A stretch of DNA of 7,305 bases from Acidimicrobiia bacterium (lineage in GTDB: Bacteria > Actinomycetota > Acidimicrobiia > Acidimicrobiales > Ilumatobacteraceae): the NCBI GenBank assembly GCA_013811855.1, contig JACCUL010000373.1:1-7305 (forward strand). Reading direction: 5' to 3'. Both the position numbers and the translations under genes were made by a program. The notes beneath the pieces were generated by a model. That model was not told where the DNA came from. It was given only the letters and a program-made list of their open reading frames with translations, and searched no databases. Within the stretch, counting starts at the first letter, position 1, and the number at the start of each line of letters is the position of its first letter. Below are positions 1 through 6,525 of the stretch, piece by piece.

Positions 1-623
1 CCATCTGCGGACGCGACCGGGCGCGCATCGACGACGCCGCGGCCGAGATCGGCGAGGGCTGCGTCGGGCTGGTGTGCGACGTCGGGGGGGCGGACGGCGC
101 CACGGCGTTCGTCGCCGCGGCGACCGAGGCCCTCGGCGGCATCGACGTCCTCGTGACCAACGCCGGTGGCCCGCCCCCCGGCGACTTCACGACGACCGAT
201 CTCGATGCCTACCTGCCGGCGATCGAGCTCAACCTGCTGTCGGTCGTGGCGATGTGCAAGGCCGCCGTCGGGCCGATGCGCGAGCAGCGCTGGGGTCGGG
301 TCGTCGCCATCACGTCGCTGGCCGTGCGCCAGCCGATGCCGAACCTGATCCTGTCGAACACGGCGCGGGCCGGCGCCACCGGGTTCCTCAAGACGCTCGC
401 CCGCGAGGTCGCCGCCGAGGGCGTGACGGTCAACTCGTTGCAGCCCGGCCTCCACCGCACCGACCGCGTCCGAGCGCTATACGGAGACGACGTCGAGGAC
501 GTGGTGATGGGCGCGGCGGACGACTTCGGCTCGATCGTCGCCTTCCTCTGCAGCGAGCAGGCGACGTTCCTGACCGGCGCCCAGATCCACGTCGACGGCG
601 GCGCCTATCAAGCCCTCCTCTGA
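1..623 (+). CDS. SDR family oxidoreductase, divergent BKR-like type (5'-truncated)
   Basis: The first full codon is at 3 and the window holds 206 residues. The N-terminus with the TGxxxGIG dinucleotide loop lies outside. What remains is a short-chain dehydrogenase/reductase Rossmann fold: CGRD after beta-2 (residues 2-5), CDV (25-27), NAGG (53-56), the LNLLS helix with Asn77, ITS with Ser105, and a C-terminal TGAQIHVDGG. It should be a cytosolic NAD(P)H-dependent reductase or dehydrogenase of unknown substrate. The usual YxxxK pair is absent: the position 13 residues after Ser105 is Ser118, followed by Arg122 (SNTAR). This matches a known divergent subgroup resembling beta-ketoacyl-ACP reductases but lacking a perfect catalytic tetrad. 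The stretch between TDRV and VAFLCSE also looks a few residues short. The gene converges on the molybdenum hydroxylase operon, so it is not part of that transcript. The family is secure; the reaction is not. Confidence 0.9.
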   Translation, partial: ICGRDRARIDDAAAEIGEGCVGLVCDVGGADGATAFVAAATEALGGIDVLVTNAGGPPPGDFTTTDLDAYLPAIELNLLSVVAMCKAAVGPMREQRWGRVVAITSLAVRQPMPNLILSNTARAGATGFLKTLAREVAAEGVTVNSLQPGLHRTDRVRALYGDDVEDVVMGAADDFGSIVAFLCSEQATFLTGAQIHVDGGAYQALL

Positions 624-627
624 CCGA

Positions 628-675
628 TTCTGATGCGCGAAACCCGGCGAAAACTGCGGGTTCAGGGAATCAGAA
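628..675. terminator. Possible bidirectional terminator between convergent genes
   Basis: This 55 bp spacer between two converging stop codons holds a nested inverted repeat. The outer arms TTCTGAT (628-634) and ATCAGAA (669-675) pair over 7 bp. The inner arms AACCCG (641-646) and CGGGTT (657-662) pair over 6 bp around a 10-nt loop, with unpaired bases between the two stems. The symmetry would work for both strands. There is no clear T-run after the stem on either side, so this is not a textbook intrinsic terminator. Position is the main argument. Confidence 0.35.
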
Positions 676-678
676 CCT

Positions 679-1503
679 TCAGGCCGACGCCGCCTCCAGG
701 GCCCGGCGGGTCAGGACCTTGGCCAGGTGGATGCGGTACTCGACGCTGGCGTTGAGGTCGGCCGTCGGGTCGGCCTCGGCCGCGGCCTGCTCGGCGGCGT
801 CGGCGATCGAGGCTCCACCGGCGAGCGCCGAGGCGACGCTGGTGGCCAGCACGGGGGTCGACGCCATGTTGACGAGCCCGACGCCGGCGGCGCCGTTGCG
901 CCGCCATGCGGCGACCCCGACGATGGCCCAGTCCTGGGCCCGGCGGTTGAACTTCTGGAAGCTCCACCCGGCGCCGTCCATCTTGGGCACGCGGATCTCG
1001 GTGAGCAGCTCGTCGGCGGCCAGCGTCGACATGAGGAAGCTCTCGAAGAAGTCGGCGGCGGCGATCTCCCGGGTGCCGCCCGGCCCCTGCGCGACGTAGG
1101 TGGCGCCCAACGCCAGCGTGGTCGCCGGCAGGTCGGACGCCGGATCGGCGTGGGCCAGCGACCCGCCGATGGTGCCGCGGTGGCGGACCTGCGGATCACC
1201 GACCTGGCTGGCCGCGTGGGCCAGCAGCGGCACGTGCTGGGCCAGCACGTCGGAGTGCTCGATCTCCGAGTGACGGGTCAGCGCGCCGATGGCGACGTGG
1301 TCACCCGCATCGCGGATGTACGACAGGTCGCTGATCCGCCCGATGTCGACGAGGACGCTGGGCTGGGCCAAGCGCAGTCGCATCAGCGGCAGCAGGCTGT
1401 GCCCGCCGGCGAGGAACTTGGCCTCCTCGCCGTGCTGGCCGATCAGCTCGACGGCCTCCTCGGCCGAGCCGGCCCGGACGTAGTCGAAGGCGGCGGGGAT
1501 CAT
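679..1503 (-). CDS. FAD-binding medium subunit of a form II CoxM/CutM-type molybdenum hydroxylase
   Basis: A 274-residue protein, slightly shorter than the roughly 285-290 usual for CoxM. It carries the two FAD-pyrophosphate signatures of the CO dehydrogenase/xanthine dehydrogenase flavoprotein: AGGHSLLPLM at residues 32-41 and TIGGSLAHADPASD at 111-124. The C-terminal CoxM-like domain follows from about residue 170. In the complex, FAD takes electrons from the [2Fe-2S] clusters of the small subunit and passes them to an external acceptor. The start is ATG at 1503: its ATGA overlaps the stop of the large-subunit gene by 4 bp, and GGAAG lies 6 nt upstream. The frame stays open upstream, but that stretch is arginine-rich and antiparallel to nothing in the family, so it is rejected. 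It is the last gene of the S-L-M operon, translationally coupled to its partner. Confidence 0.95.
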   Translation of the reverse strand: MIPAAFDYVRAGSAEEAVELIGQHGEEAKFLAGGHSLLPLMRLRLAQPSVLVDIGRISDLSYIRDAGDHVAIGALTRHSEIEHSDVLAQHVPLLAHAASQVGDPQVRHRGTIGGSLAHADPASDLPATTLALGATYVAQGPGGTREIAAADFFESFLMSTLAADELLTEIRVPKMDGAGWSFQKFNRRAQDWAIVGVAAWRRNGAAGVGLVNMASTPVLATSVASALAGGASIADAAEQAAAEADPTADLNASVEYRIHLAKVLTRRALEAASA

Positions 1504-4016
1504 GACGTGCTTCCGTTCTCCTCGTTGGCGGTCGATTCGTCGCCGCCGCCGCCGACGGTGGTGCGGGCGGTGACGCCCTCGTGGTCGCCGACCTCCGTAC
1601 CGGCCGCATCCGTGGCGTCGGACGAGCCGCCGGCGCGCGCCTCGTTGATCACCTTCCACACCGTGAACGGGCTGGCCGGCATCGGGACGTCACGAACGCC
1701 GAGCCCCGACAGGGCGTCGACGATGGCGTTGATCACCGCCGGGGCGGCGCCGATCGTGCCGGCTTCGCCGACGCCCTTGACGCCGAGGCTGTTGGTGGGC
1801 GACGGCGTGACGCTGTGGCCCATGGTCACCGGTGGCACGTCGCTGGCCGCCGGCACCATGTACTCGGCGAGCGTGCTGGTCTTGAGGTTGCCCTCGGAGT
1901 CGTAGACGGCCTCCTCGTACAGCGCCTGGGCCAGGCCCTGGATGACGCCGCCGTGGACCTGGCCCTCGACGATCAGCGGGTTGACCTGCACGCCGCAGTC
2001 GTCGACGGCGACGTATTTGAGCACCTCGACGTCGCCGGTCTCGACGTCCACCTCGACGACGCACATGTGCGTGCCGAACGGCCACGAGAAGTTCGGCGGG
2101 TCGTAGCTGACCTGGGCCTCCAGGTTCGGCTCCAGCCCATCTGGCAGGTTGTGCGCCGTGAACGCCTCGAAGGCGATGGCCGCCAACGGCATCGAGCGGT
2201 CGGGGGAGCCCTTGACCGTGAACGCGCCGCCGGCGAAGTCGAGGTCGGCCACATCGGCCTCCAACTGGTGAGCGGCGATCTGGGCCGCCTTGTCGATCAC
2301 CTTGTCGCAGGCCATGGCGACGGCAACGCCGCCGACGGGCAGCGAGCGGGAGCCGTACGTGTCCATGCCGAGCGGCGAGATGGCGGTGTCGCTGTGCAGC
2401 ACGTCGACGTCGTCGGGACTGACGCCGAGCTTGTGGGCGACGATCATCGACCACGCCGTCTCGTGCCCCTGGCCGTGCGGCGTCGAACCCGTGACGACCT
2501 GCACCTTCGACGTCGGCAGCACCCGTACGGTGGCGGCCTCCCAGCCACCGGCCGAGTAGGCGAGCGACGCCAGCACCCGCGACGGAGCCAGCCCGCACAT
2601 CTCGAAGTACGACGACACGCCGATGCCGAGCCGCTTCGTGGCGCCGTTGACGTTCTGCGACGTCTGGCGCTGGCGCACCCCGGCGTAGTCGGCCAGGTCG
2701 GCGGCGATGTCCGCCCCCTGGGGGTGGTTCGCCGAGTCGTACACCAACCCGGTGAAGGCCGTGTACGGGTAGGCGTCGGCCTGGATGTAGTTGCGGCGGC
2801 GCAACTCGAGTGGGTCGACGCCGATCTCGGCGGCGAGGGCGTCCATAGCCCGCTCGATGGCGTACGTGGCTTCGGGGCGGCCGGCGCCGCGGTAGGCATC
2901 CGTCGGGGTCAGCGTCGTGAACACGGCCGTACACGAGAAGTCGTACGCCTGGGGCAGGTCGTACACGCCGGCGTAGAGGAACGCGCCGAGCAGCGGGATG
3001 CCGGGGGCGACGAGCTGGAGGTAGGCGCCCATGTCGGCGAGCAGCCGCACCCGCATGGCGACGACCTTGCCGTCGGCGTCGGCGGCCAGCTCGATGTGCT
3101 GGATCTGGCCGCGGCCCTGGATCGTGGCCTGCGCGTTCTCAGAGCGGGTCTCGTTCCAGCGCACCGGCACGGCGTGCTTGCGGGCCAACGCCATGCACAG
3201 CAACTCCTCGGCATACACGTTCAGCTTGGAGCCGAAGCCGCCGCCCACGGCGGGGGCGACGACGCGCACCTGGTGCTCGGGGATGCCCAGCGTCAGCGCC
3301 GACATCACCTTGAGGATGTGGGGGATCTGCGTCGCCGAGTACAGCGTGATGTCGCCGCCGAACGGCTGGGGGACGGCGGCGACCGCCCGGGGCTCCATCG
3401 CCATCGGGATCAGGCGCTGTTGGACGTAACGCTCGCTGACCGTGAAGGCGGCGTCGGCGAAGGCCCGGTCGACCGCGCCCTCCTCGGCTTCCACCTTGAG
3501 GTCCCACGTGTAGCTGCGGTTGGTCCCGAGGTCGGGGTGGATGACGACCCGGTCGGCCAGCGAGTCCTCGAGGTCGACGACGGCCTCGAGCGGCTCCCAT
3601 GTGACGTCGACGGCCTCGACGGCATCACGAGCGGCGGTGTCGTTGGTGGCGAGCACGGCGGCGACGCCGTCGCCCACGTACTTCGCCGACTCGGTGGCGA
3701 GCGGGTAGTGCGGCGGGTTCTTCATGTCCTCGGTGACCGGCCACGCGCACGGCATCGGCGCGCCCCACGCATCCATGAGGTCGGCGCCGGTGTAGACGGC
3801 GACGACGCCGGGCATCGCCGCCGCCGCGCTGGTGTCGATCGACGTGATGTTGGCGTGGGCGTGCGGGCTGCGTACGAGGGCGAGGTGCAGCGCACCGGGG
3901 ATGGCCAGGTCGGCCGTGAACTTGGCCTCGCCCGTGAGGAGGGCCGGGTCCTCCTTGCGCAAGAGGCGCTGGCCGAGCACGCCGCCGGTGGTGGTCGGAG
4001 AATCTGTCACAGTCAT
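1500..4016 (-). CDS. Molybdopterin-binding large subunit, form II CoxL-type (xanthine dehydrogenase family)
   Basis: An 838-residue catalytic subunit binding the molybdopterin cytosine dinucleotide cofactor. The order matches CoxL: an N-terminal a/b-hammerhead domain (about 14-135), then Mo-binding regions with GGGFGSK (258-264), the active-site loop AYRGAGR (374-380), HGQGHE (514-519) and KGVGEAGTIG (748-756), whose Glu751 is the expected catalytic base. AYRGAGR defines form II. The form I motif AYxCSFR supplies the cysteine that binds copper in genuine CO dehydrogenase, and here Gly377 stands at that position. Oxidation of CO is therefore unproven; hydroxylation of an unknown (hetero)aromatic, aldehyde or similar substrate is likely. 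The start at 4016 follows the small-subunit stop by 12 nt, with GAGGGG overlapping that stop. From about residue 793 a Ser/Gly/Asp/Glu-rich tail of some 45 residues extends past the conserved end and overlaps the next gene by 4 bp. Confidence 0.95.
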   Translation of the reverse strand: MTVTDSPTTTGGVLGQRLLRKEDPALLTGEAKFTADLAIPGALHLALVRSPHAHANITSIDTSAAAAMPGVVAVYTGADLMDAWGAPMPCAWPVTEDMKNPPHYPLATESAKYVGDGVAAVLATNDTAARDAVEAVDVTWEPLEAVVDLEDSLADRVVIHPDLGTNRSYTWDLKVEAEEGAVDRAFADAAFTVSERYVQQRLIPMAMEPRAVAAVPQPFGGDITLYSATQIPHILKVMSALTLGIPEHQVRVVAPAVGGGFGSKLNVYAEELLCMALARKHAVPVRWNETRSENAQATIQGRGQIQHIELAADADGKVVAMRVRLLADMGAYLQLVAPGIPLLGAFLYAGVYDLPQAYDFSCTAVFTTLTPTDAYRGAGRPEATYAIERAMDALAAEIGVDPLELRRRNYIQADAYPYTAFTGLVYDSANHPQGADIAADLADYAGVRQRQTSQNVNGATKRLGIGVSSYFEMCGLAPSRVLASLAYSAGGWEAATVRVLPTSKVQVVTGSTPHGQGHETAWSMIVAHKLGVSPDDVDVLHSDTAISPLGMDTYGSRSLPVGGVAVAMACDKVIDKAAQIAAHQLEADVADLDFAGGAFTVKGSPDRSMPLAAIAFEAFTAHNLPDGLEPNLEAQVSYDPPNFSWPFGTHMCVVEVDVETGDVEVLKYVAVDDCGVQVNPLIVEGQVHGGVIQGLAQALYEEAVYDSEGNLKTSTLAEYMVPAASDVPPVTMGHSVTPSPTNSLGVKGVGEAGTIGAAPAVINAIVDALSGLGVRDVPMPASPFTVWKVINEARAGGSSDATDAAGTEVGDHEGVTARTTVGGGGDESTANEENGSTS

Positions 4017-4028
4017 CGCCGGGGCCCC

Positions 4029-4484
<456 letters not shown>

Positions 4485-4523
4485 TGGGCCCCCTTGCGTG
4501 GGTGAACGATCTCCCCCGACCGG

Positions 4524-4534
4524 GTCATCATGAC
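4524..4534. promoter_or_regulatory. Candidate operator palindrome over the -10 of the hydroxylase promoter
   Basis: GTCAT-C-ATGAC is a perfect 11-bp inverted repeat with a single central base. It overlaps five of the six -10 bases of the proposed promoter (4530-4535). A repressor bound here would block transcription, consistent with substrate-induced control. The symmetry is directly visible; the binding protein is unknown and no regulator gene is in the window. Confidence 0.35.
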
Positions 4535-4558
4535 ACGCCCTCCGAACCTGGCTGGCAA
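4530..4558 (-). promoter_or_regulatory. Candidate sigma-70-type promoter for the hydroxylase operon
   Basis: Read on the - strand, TTGCCA (4558-4553) is followed by a 17-bp spacer and TGTCAT (4535-4530). That is 5 of 6 and 4 of 6 matches to the -35 and -10 consensus at ideal spacing. It sits about 45 bp ahead of the GTG start of the small subunit, leaving room for a short leader with the AAGGGGG ribosome site. It is the best promoter-like pair in the 113 bp gap after bfr. In GC-rich DNA such matches are not conclusive. Confidence 0.45.
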
Positions 4559-4566
4559 CGCCGTGA

Positions 4567-4578
4567 GACCGAACGGTC
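4567..4578. promoter_or_regulatory. Candidate operator palindrome upstream of the hydroxylase promoter
   Basis: GACCGAACGGTC is an inverted repeat with 5-bp arms (GACCG/CGGTC) and a 2-bp centre. It lies 8 bp upstream of the -35 box of the proposed promoter and 20 bp past the bfr stop. Short GACCG/CGGTC palindromes are the sort of site bound by TetR-family regulators. It could instead be a short hairpin at the end of the bfr transcript, but the stem is too weak for a convincing terminator. Confidence 0.25.
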
Positions 4579-4597
4579 GCCCTGCGAGCGGCTACTC

Positions 4598-5062
4598 CTA
4601 CAACTGCTGGGCGAGGTACTGCTCGATGCCGATCTGGCGGATCGCCTCCTGCTGGGTCTCCAGCCAGTCGATGTGGTCCTCCTCGGCCACGAGGAGGTCG
4701 GCGAGGAGCTCCCTGGTGCCGTTGTCGCCCCGTTCGACGCACAGGGCGACGCCCCGGTTGAGGCGCTCGACGGCGTCGTACTCGATCTGGAGGTCGGACT
4801 CGAACTGCTCGGCCACGGTCTCGCCGACGTGGAGGGGGAAGAGCCGTTGCACGTTGGGGATGCCCCCGAAGTACAGGATGCGGTCCATCAGCAGCTCGGC
4901 GTGGCGCATCTCGTCGATCGACTCGGCCCGGACGTGGTCGGCGAGGCGCTGGTAGCCCCAGTTGCGGCACATCTTGGCGTGTACGAAGTACTGGTTGATG
5001 GCCGTCAACTCGGCCGTGAGGACCTCGTTGAGCAGTTCGGTGACGTCGTCGTGACCCTGCAT
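4598..5062 (-). CDS. bfr: Bacterioferritin
   Basis: A 154-residue ferritin-like four-helix protein, very close to the usual 156-160. It assembles in the cytoplasm into a 24-subunit shell that oxidises Fe2+ and stores the mineral. All ferroxidase ligands are present at the positions of E. coli Bfr: Glu18, Tyr25, Glu51, His54, Glu94, Glu127 and His130. Met52, the axial ligand of the inter-subunit haem, is also there (DEMRHAE, 50-56), which marks it as a true haem bacterioferritin rather than a plain ferritin or Dps. The ATG at 5062 has no Shine-Dalgarno sequence; the upstream TAGAGT suggests a leaderless message. It lies 101 nt downstream of bfd in the same direction, the natural partner for releasing stored iron. 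Confidence 0.97.
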   Translation of the reverse strand: MQGHDDVTELLNEVLTAELTAINQYFVHAKMCRNWGYQRLADHVRAESIDEMRHAELLMDRILYFGGIPNVQRLFPLHVGETVAEQFESDLQIEYDAVERLNRGVALCVERGDNGTRELLADLLVAEEDHIDWLETQQEAIRQIGIEQYLAQQL

Positions 5063-5069
5063 GCGCCGG

Positions 5070-5075
5070 ACTCTA
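5070..5075 (-). promoter_or_regulatory. Possible -10 element for leaderless transcription of bfr
   Basis: On the - strand TAGAGT fits the actinobacterial TANNNT -10 pattern and ends exactly 7 nt before the bfr ATG. A transcript starting there would begin at the start codon. This would explain the missing Shine-Dalgarno sequence. No good -35 is visible, so the case rests on spacing alone, and transcription could equally come from upstream of bfd. Confidence 0.3.
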
Positions 5076-5163
5076 TGAGGCCGAGCCGATAGGCGAGGCC
5101 TCCATCGTTACGGTGTGTCTTCTTCGGCTGCGCCAGCAGCCTTGCGCGCCGGCCCTACGGGGG

Positions 5164-5376
5164 TCACGCGATGCGGAGGCGACGGCCGGCGACGAGCACC
5201 GGCTCGTCCCGGGCCGCGCCGTCGACGAGCAGGTCGGCGAGCGTGGGGTGGCACCCGGCGCAGCAGCTGCCGGCGCGGCAGCGCTCGGCGATGTCCTCGA
5301 TCGTGGTCGCGCCGGCGTCGATCTCATGGCGCACCCGCCGCTCCGACACCCCGTGACACAGGCACACCAACGCCAT
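5164..5376 (-). CDS. bfd: Bacterioferritin-associated ferredoxin, BFD-like [2Fe-2S]-binding protein
   Basis: A 70-residue protein, the normal size for Bfd (about 64-70). The N-terminal CLC gives Cys5 and Cys7, and a second pair, Cys39 and Cys42, lies in SCCAGC. This CxC...CxxC arrangement is the cluster-binding pattern of the BFD-like [2Fe-2S] fold, and two further cysteines, Cys33 and Cys38, are present. In known systems Bfd docks on bacterioferritin near the haem and reduces it, so that the stored Fe3+ leaves as Fe2+. The gene directly precedes bfr, which supports that role. BFD-like domains also occur in nitrite reductases and other proteins, but here the domain stands alone. The ATG at 5376 has no Shine-Dalgarno site and sits 8 nt after a TACCTT -10-like hexamer, suggesting a leaderless start. 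Confidence 0.92.
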   Translation of the reverse strand: MALVCLCHGVSERRVRHEIDAGATTIEDIAERCRAGSCCAGCHPTLADLLVDGAARDEPVLVAGRRLRIA

Positions 5377-5382
5377 GAGGTT

Positions 5383-5398
5383 GTAAGGTACCCCTAAC
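5383..5398. promoter_or_regulatory. Possible DtxR/IdeR-type iron operator upstream of bfd
   Basis: GTAAGG-TACC-CCTAAC is an inverted repeat with 6-bp arms and one arm mismatch. Its halves TAAGG and CCTAA equal the TWAGG/CCTWA halves of the actinobacterial iron box recognised by DtxR and IdeR. The spacing is shorter than in the full 19-bp consensus, so the match is partial. It covers the proposed -10 of bfd. Iron-dependent repression would fit a gene for iron release; IdeR is also known to control bacterioferritin genes in mycobacteria. Confidence 0.4.
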
Positions 5399-5414
5399 GT
5401 TGGCTATGACGCAA
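5385..5414 (-). promoter_or_regulatory. Candidate promoter for bfd-bfr
   Basis: On the - strand TTGCGT (5414-5409) and TACCTT (5390-5385) are separated by 18 bp, and the -10 ends 8 nt before the bfd ATG. The gap to the preceding gene is only 47 bp, so this is the place where an independent promoter would have to lie. Each hexamer matches the consensus at only about half its positions. The local AT content is higher than in the surrounding genes. Confidence 0.4.
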
Positions 5415-5423
5415 CCCGATCGA

Positions 5424-5837
5424 CTACGTCAGCGCGTCGACGACGTCGCGCACGAGGAGGTAGGCCAGGAACATCAGCACCGTCGCGCCGAGCGCGGCGT
5501 ACCACCAGCGCTTGGCGTGATCGGCGCGGAAGAACCGCCGCATGCTCGCCACGATGCACACGATCGCGGCCACATTGATGAGCGCCCCGATCGCCGGCCC
5601 CACGTCGTTGGCCAGCCCGACCGCGGGCAGCACGAACGGGAACACGATGTACATGAGGAGGCAGCGCACGGTGGCCACGGCCAGCGACGTCTGGAAGGCC
5701 TGGCGGGCGCCCGCCGCCGACCCGGGCGGCGCATCGAGCGGGAGTCGCAACACACGGCGGGCGAAGCGGTCGGCCGCCGAGCGCGGCACCGGTGCAATCG
5801 GCGGGGCGCCCACGGAGATGTCGGGCTCGATCGACAT
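5424..5837 (-). CDS. Small integral membrane protein of unknown function
   Basis: I do not recognise a family. The 137-residue protein has a hydrophilic N-terminus with prolines and arginines (about 1-50), then three hydrophobic segments at roughly 51-74, 79-99 and 111-130. Basic residues (MRRFFRADHAKRWW) lie between the second and third. No enzymatic motif, cysteine pair or signal-peptide cleavage site stands out. The ATG at 5837 lies 13 nt after the stop of the HAD phosphatase gene. A GTG at 5876 in the same frame would add 13 residues and overlap that gene by 26 bp, which is less likely. It is probably the last gene of the antitoxin-toxin-phosphatase transcript; a new promoter seems to begin after it. 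Confidence 0.75.
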   Translation of the reverse strand: MSIEPDISVGAPPIAPVPRSAADRFARRVLRLPLDAPPGSAAGARQAFQTSLAVATVRCLLMYIVFPFVLPAVGLANDVGPAIGALINVAAIVCIVASMRRFFRADHAKRWWYAALGATVLMFLAYLLVRDVVDALT

Positions 5838-5850
5838 GCGACGGATGACG

Positions 5851-6525
5851 CTAGGTCGTCCCGGTGGTCGGCGCACCGGCGGGCGTCAGCAGGTCGCCGA
5901 CGTCGCTGGGGTGGGTGGCGAGCACGCTGGCGCCGGCCGCCCGCAGCTCGTCCTCGGAGCCGTAGCCCCACAGCACGCCGATCGTCCCGATGCCGTGCTG
6001 CCGGGCGCCCTCGACGTCGTGGGATCGGTCGCCGACCATCACGACGTGTGGTCCCGCCTCGATCCCGAGCCGCACCAGGGCGTGCGCGATGACCTCCCCC
6101 TTGGTCCGCCGTCCGGGCTCGAACGACGCCCCGACGAGCGCGGCGAAGCGGTCGGTGAAGCCGAGGTGCTCGACGACGCGCACCGCGGTCGGCTCCGGCT
6201 TGGCCGTCGCCAAGGCCAGCACGAAGCCGGCGGCGGCCAGCCGGTCGAGCATCTCGGCGACGCCGTCGTAGGCGACGGTGTCGTACAGGCCGTCGCGCTC
6301 GTAGCGCTGGCGGTAGTGATCGATCACGGCCCACAGCCGATCGCCGGGCACGCCGATCAGCGGTAGCCCGAGCTCGAACGGGGGCCCGATCACCTGGCGC
6401 AGGACGTCCGGTGGCGGCACGGGCAGGCCTTCGTCGATCAGCGCGGCCCGCAGGCACGACGTGATCCCCGGCTCGGAGTCGCTGAGGGTCCCGTCGAGGT
6501 CGATCAGGATGTGCGTCGTGTTCAC
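5851..6525 (-). CDS. HAD superfamily phosphatase (phosphoglycolate phosphatase/5'-nucleotidase-like)
   Basis: A 224-residue cytosolic hydrolase with all four HAD motifs. Motif I is DLDGT with the nucleophile Asp9 and acid/base Asp11. Motif II is Thr107 in ATAKP, motif III is Lys142 in RRTKGE, and motif IV is GDRSHD (165-170) with Asp166 and Asp170 for Mg2+. A helical C1-type cap lies between about residues 16 and 80. The segments YDTVAYDGV, ATAKPEPTA, MVGDRSHDVEGA and GVLWGYGS resemble the Gph-like branch that includes bacterial 5'-nucleotidases. The substrate is probably a small phosphate ester or nucleotide, but which one cannot be read from sequence. The start is GTG at 6525, sharing a GTGA with the VapC stop. 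No Shine-Dalgarno site is seen, so translation is probably coupled to the toxin gene. Confidence 0.92.
   Translation of the reverse strand: MNTTHILIDLDGTLSDSEPGITSCLRAALIDEGLPVPPPDVLRQVIGPPFELGLPLIGVPGDRLWAVIDHYRQRYERDGLYDTVAYDGVAEMLDRLAAAGFVLALATAKPEPTAVRVVEHLGFTDRFAALVGASFEPGRRTKGEVIAHALVRLGIEAGPHVVMVGDRSHDVEGARQHGIGTIGVLWGYGSEDELRAAGASVLATHPSDVGDLLTPAGAPTTGTT

Noticed and set aside
1504..1659. N-terminal extension of the FAD subunit to an upstream start.
   Set aside because: The extension is arginine-rich, lies wholly within the large subunit gene, and destroys the ATGA overlap. The family N-terminus (IPAAFDYVR) begins at 1503.
727..1905. Long + strand open frame opposite the medium subunit gene.
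   Set aside because: Same composition artefact; the - strand protein has two FAD-binding motifs and the overlap start with its operon partner.
4485..4970. N-terminal extension of the small subunit through the gap into bfr.
   Set aside because: It overlaps bfr in another frame, has no family resemblance, and the GTG at 4484 has a strong ribosome site at the right distance.
5126..5141. GGCTG-N6-CAGCC hairpin between bfd and bfr as a terminator or attenuator.
   Set aside because: The stem is only 5 bp with no T-run, and such hairpins are frequent by chance in this base composition.
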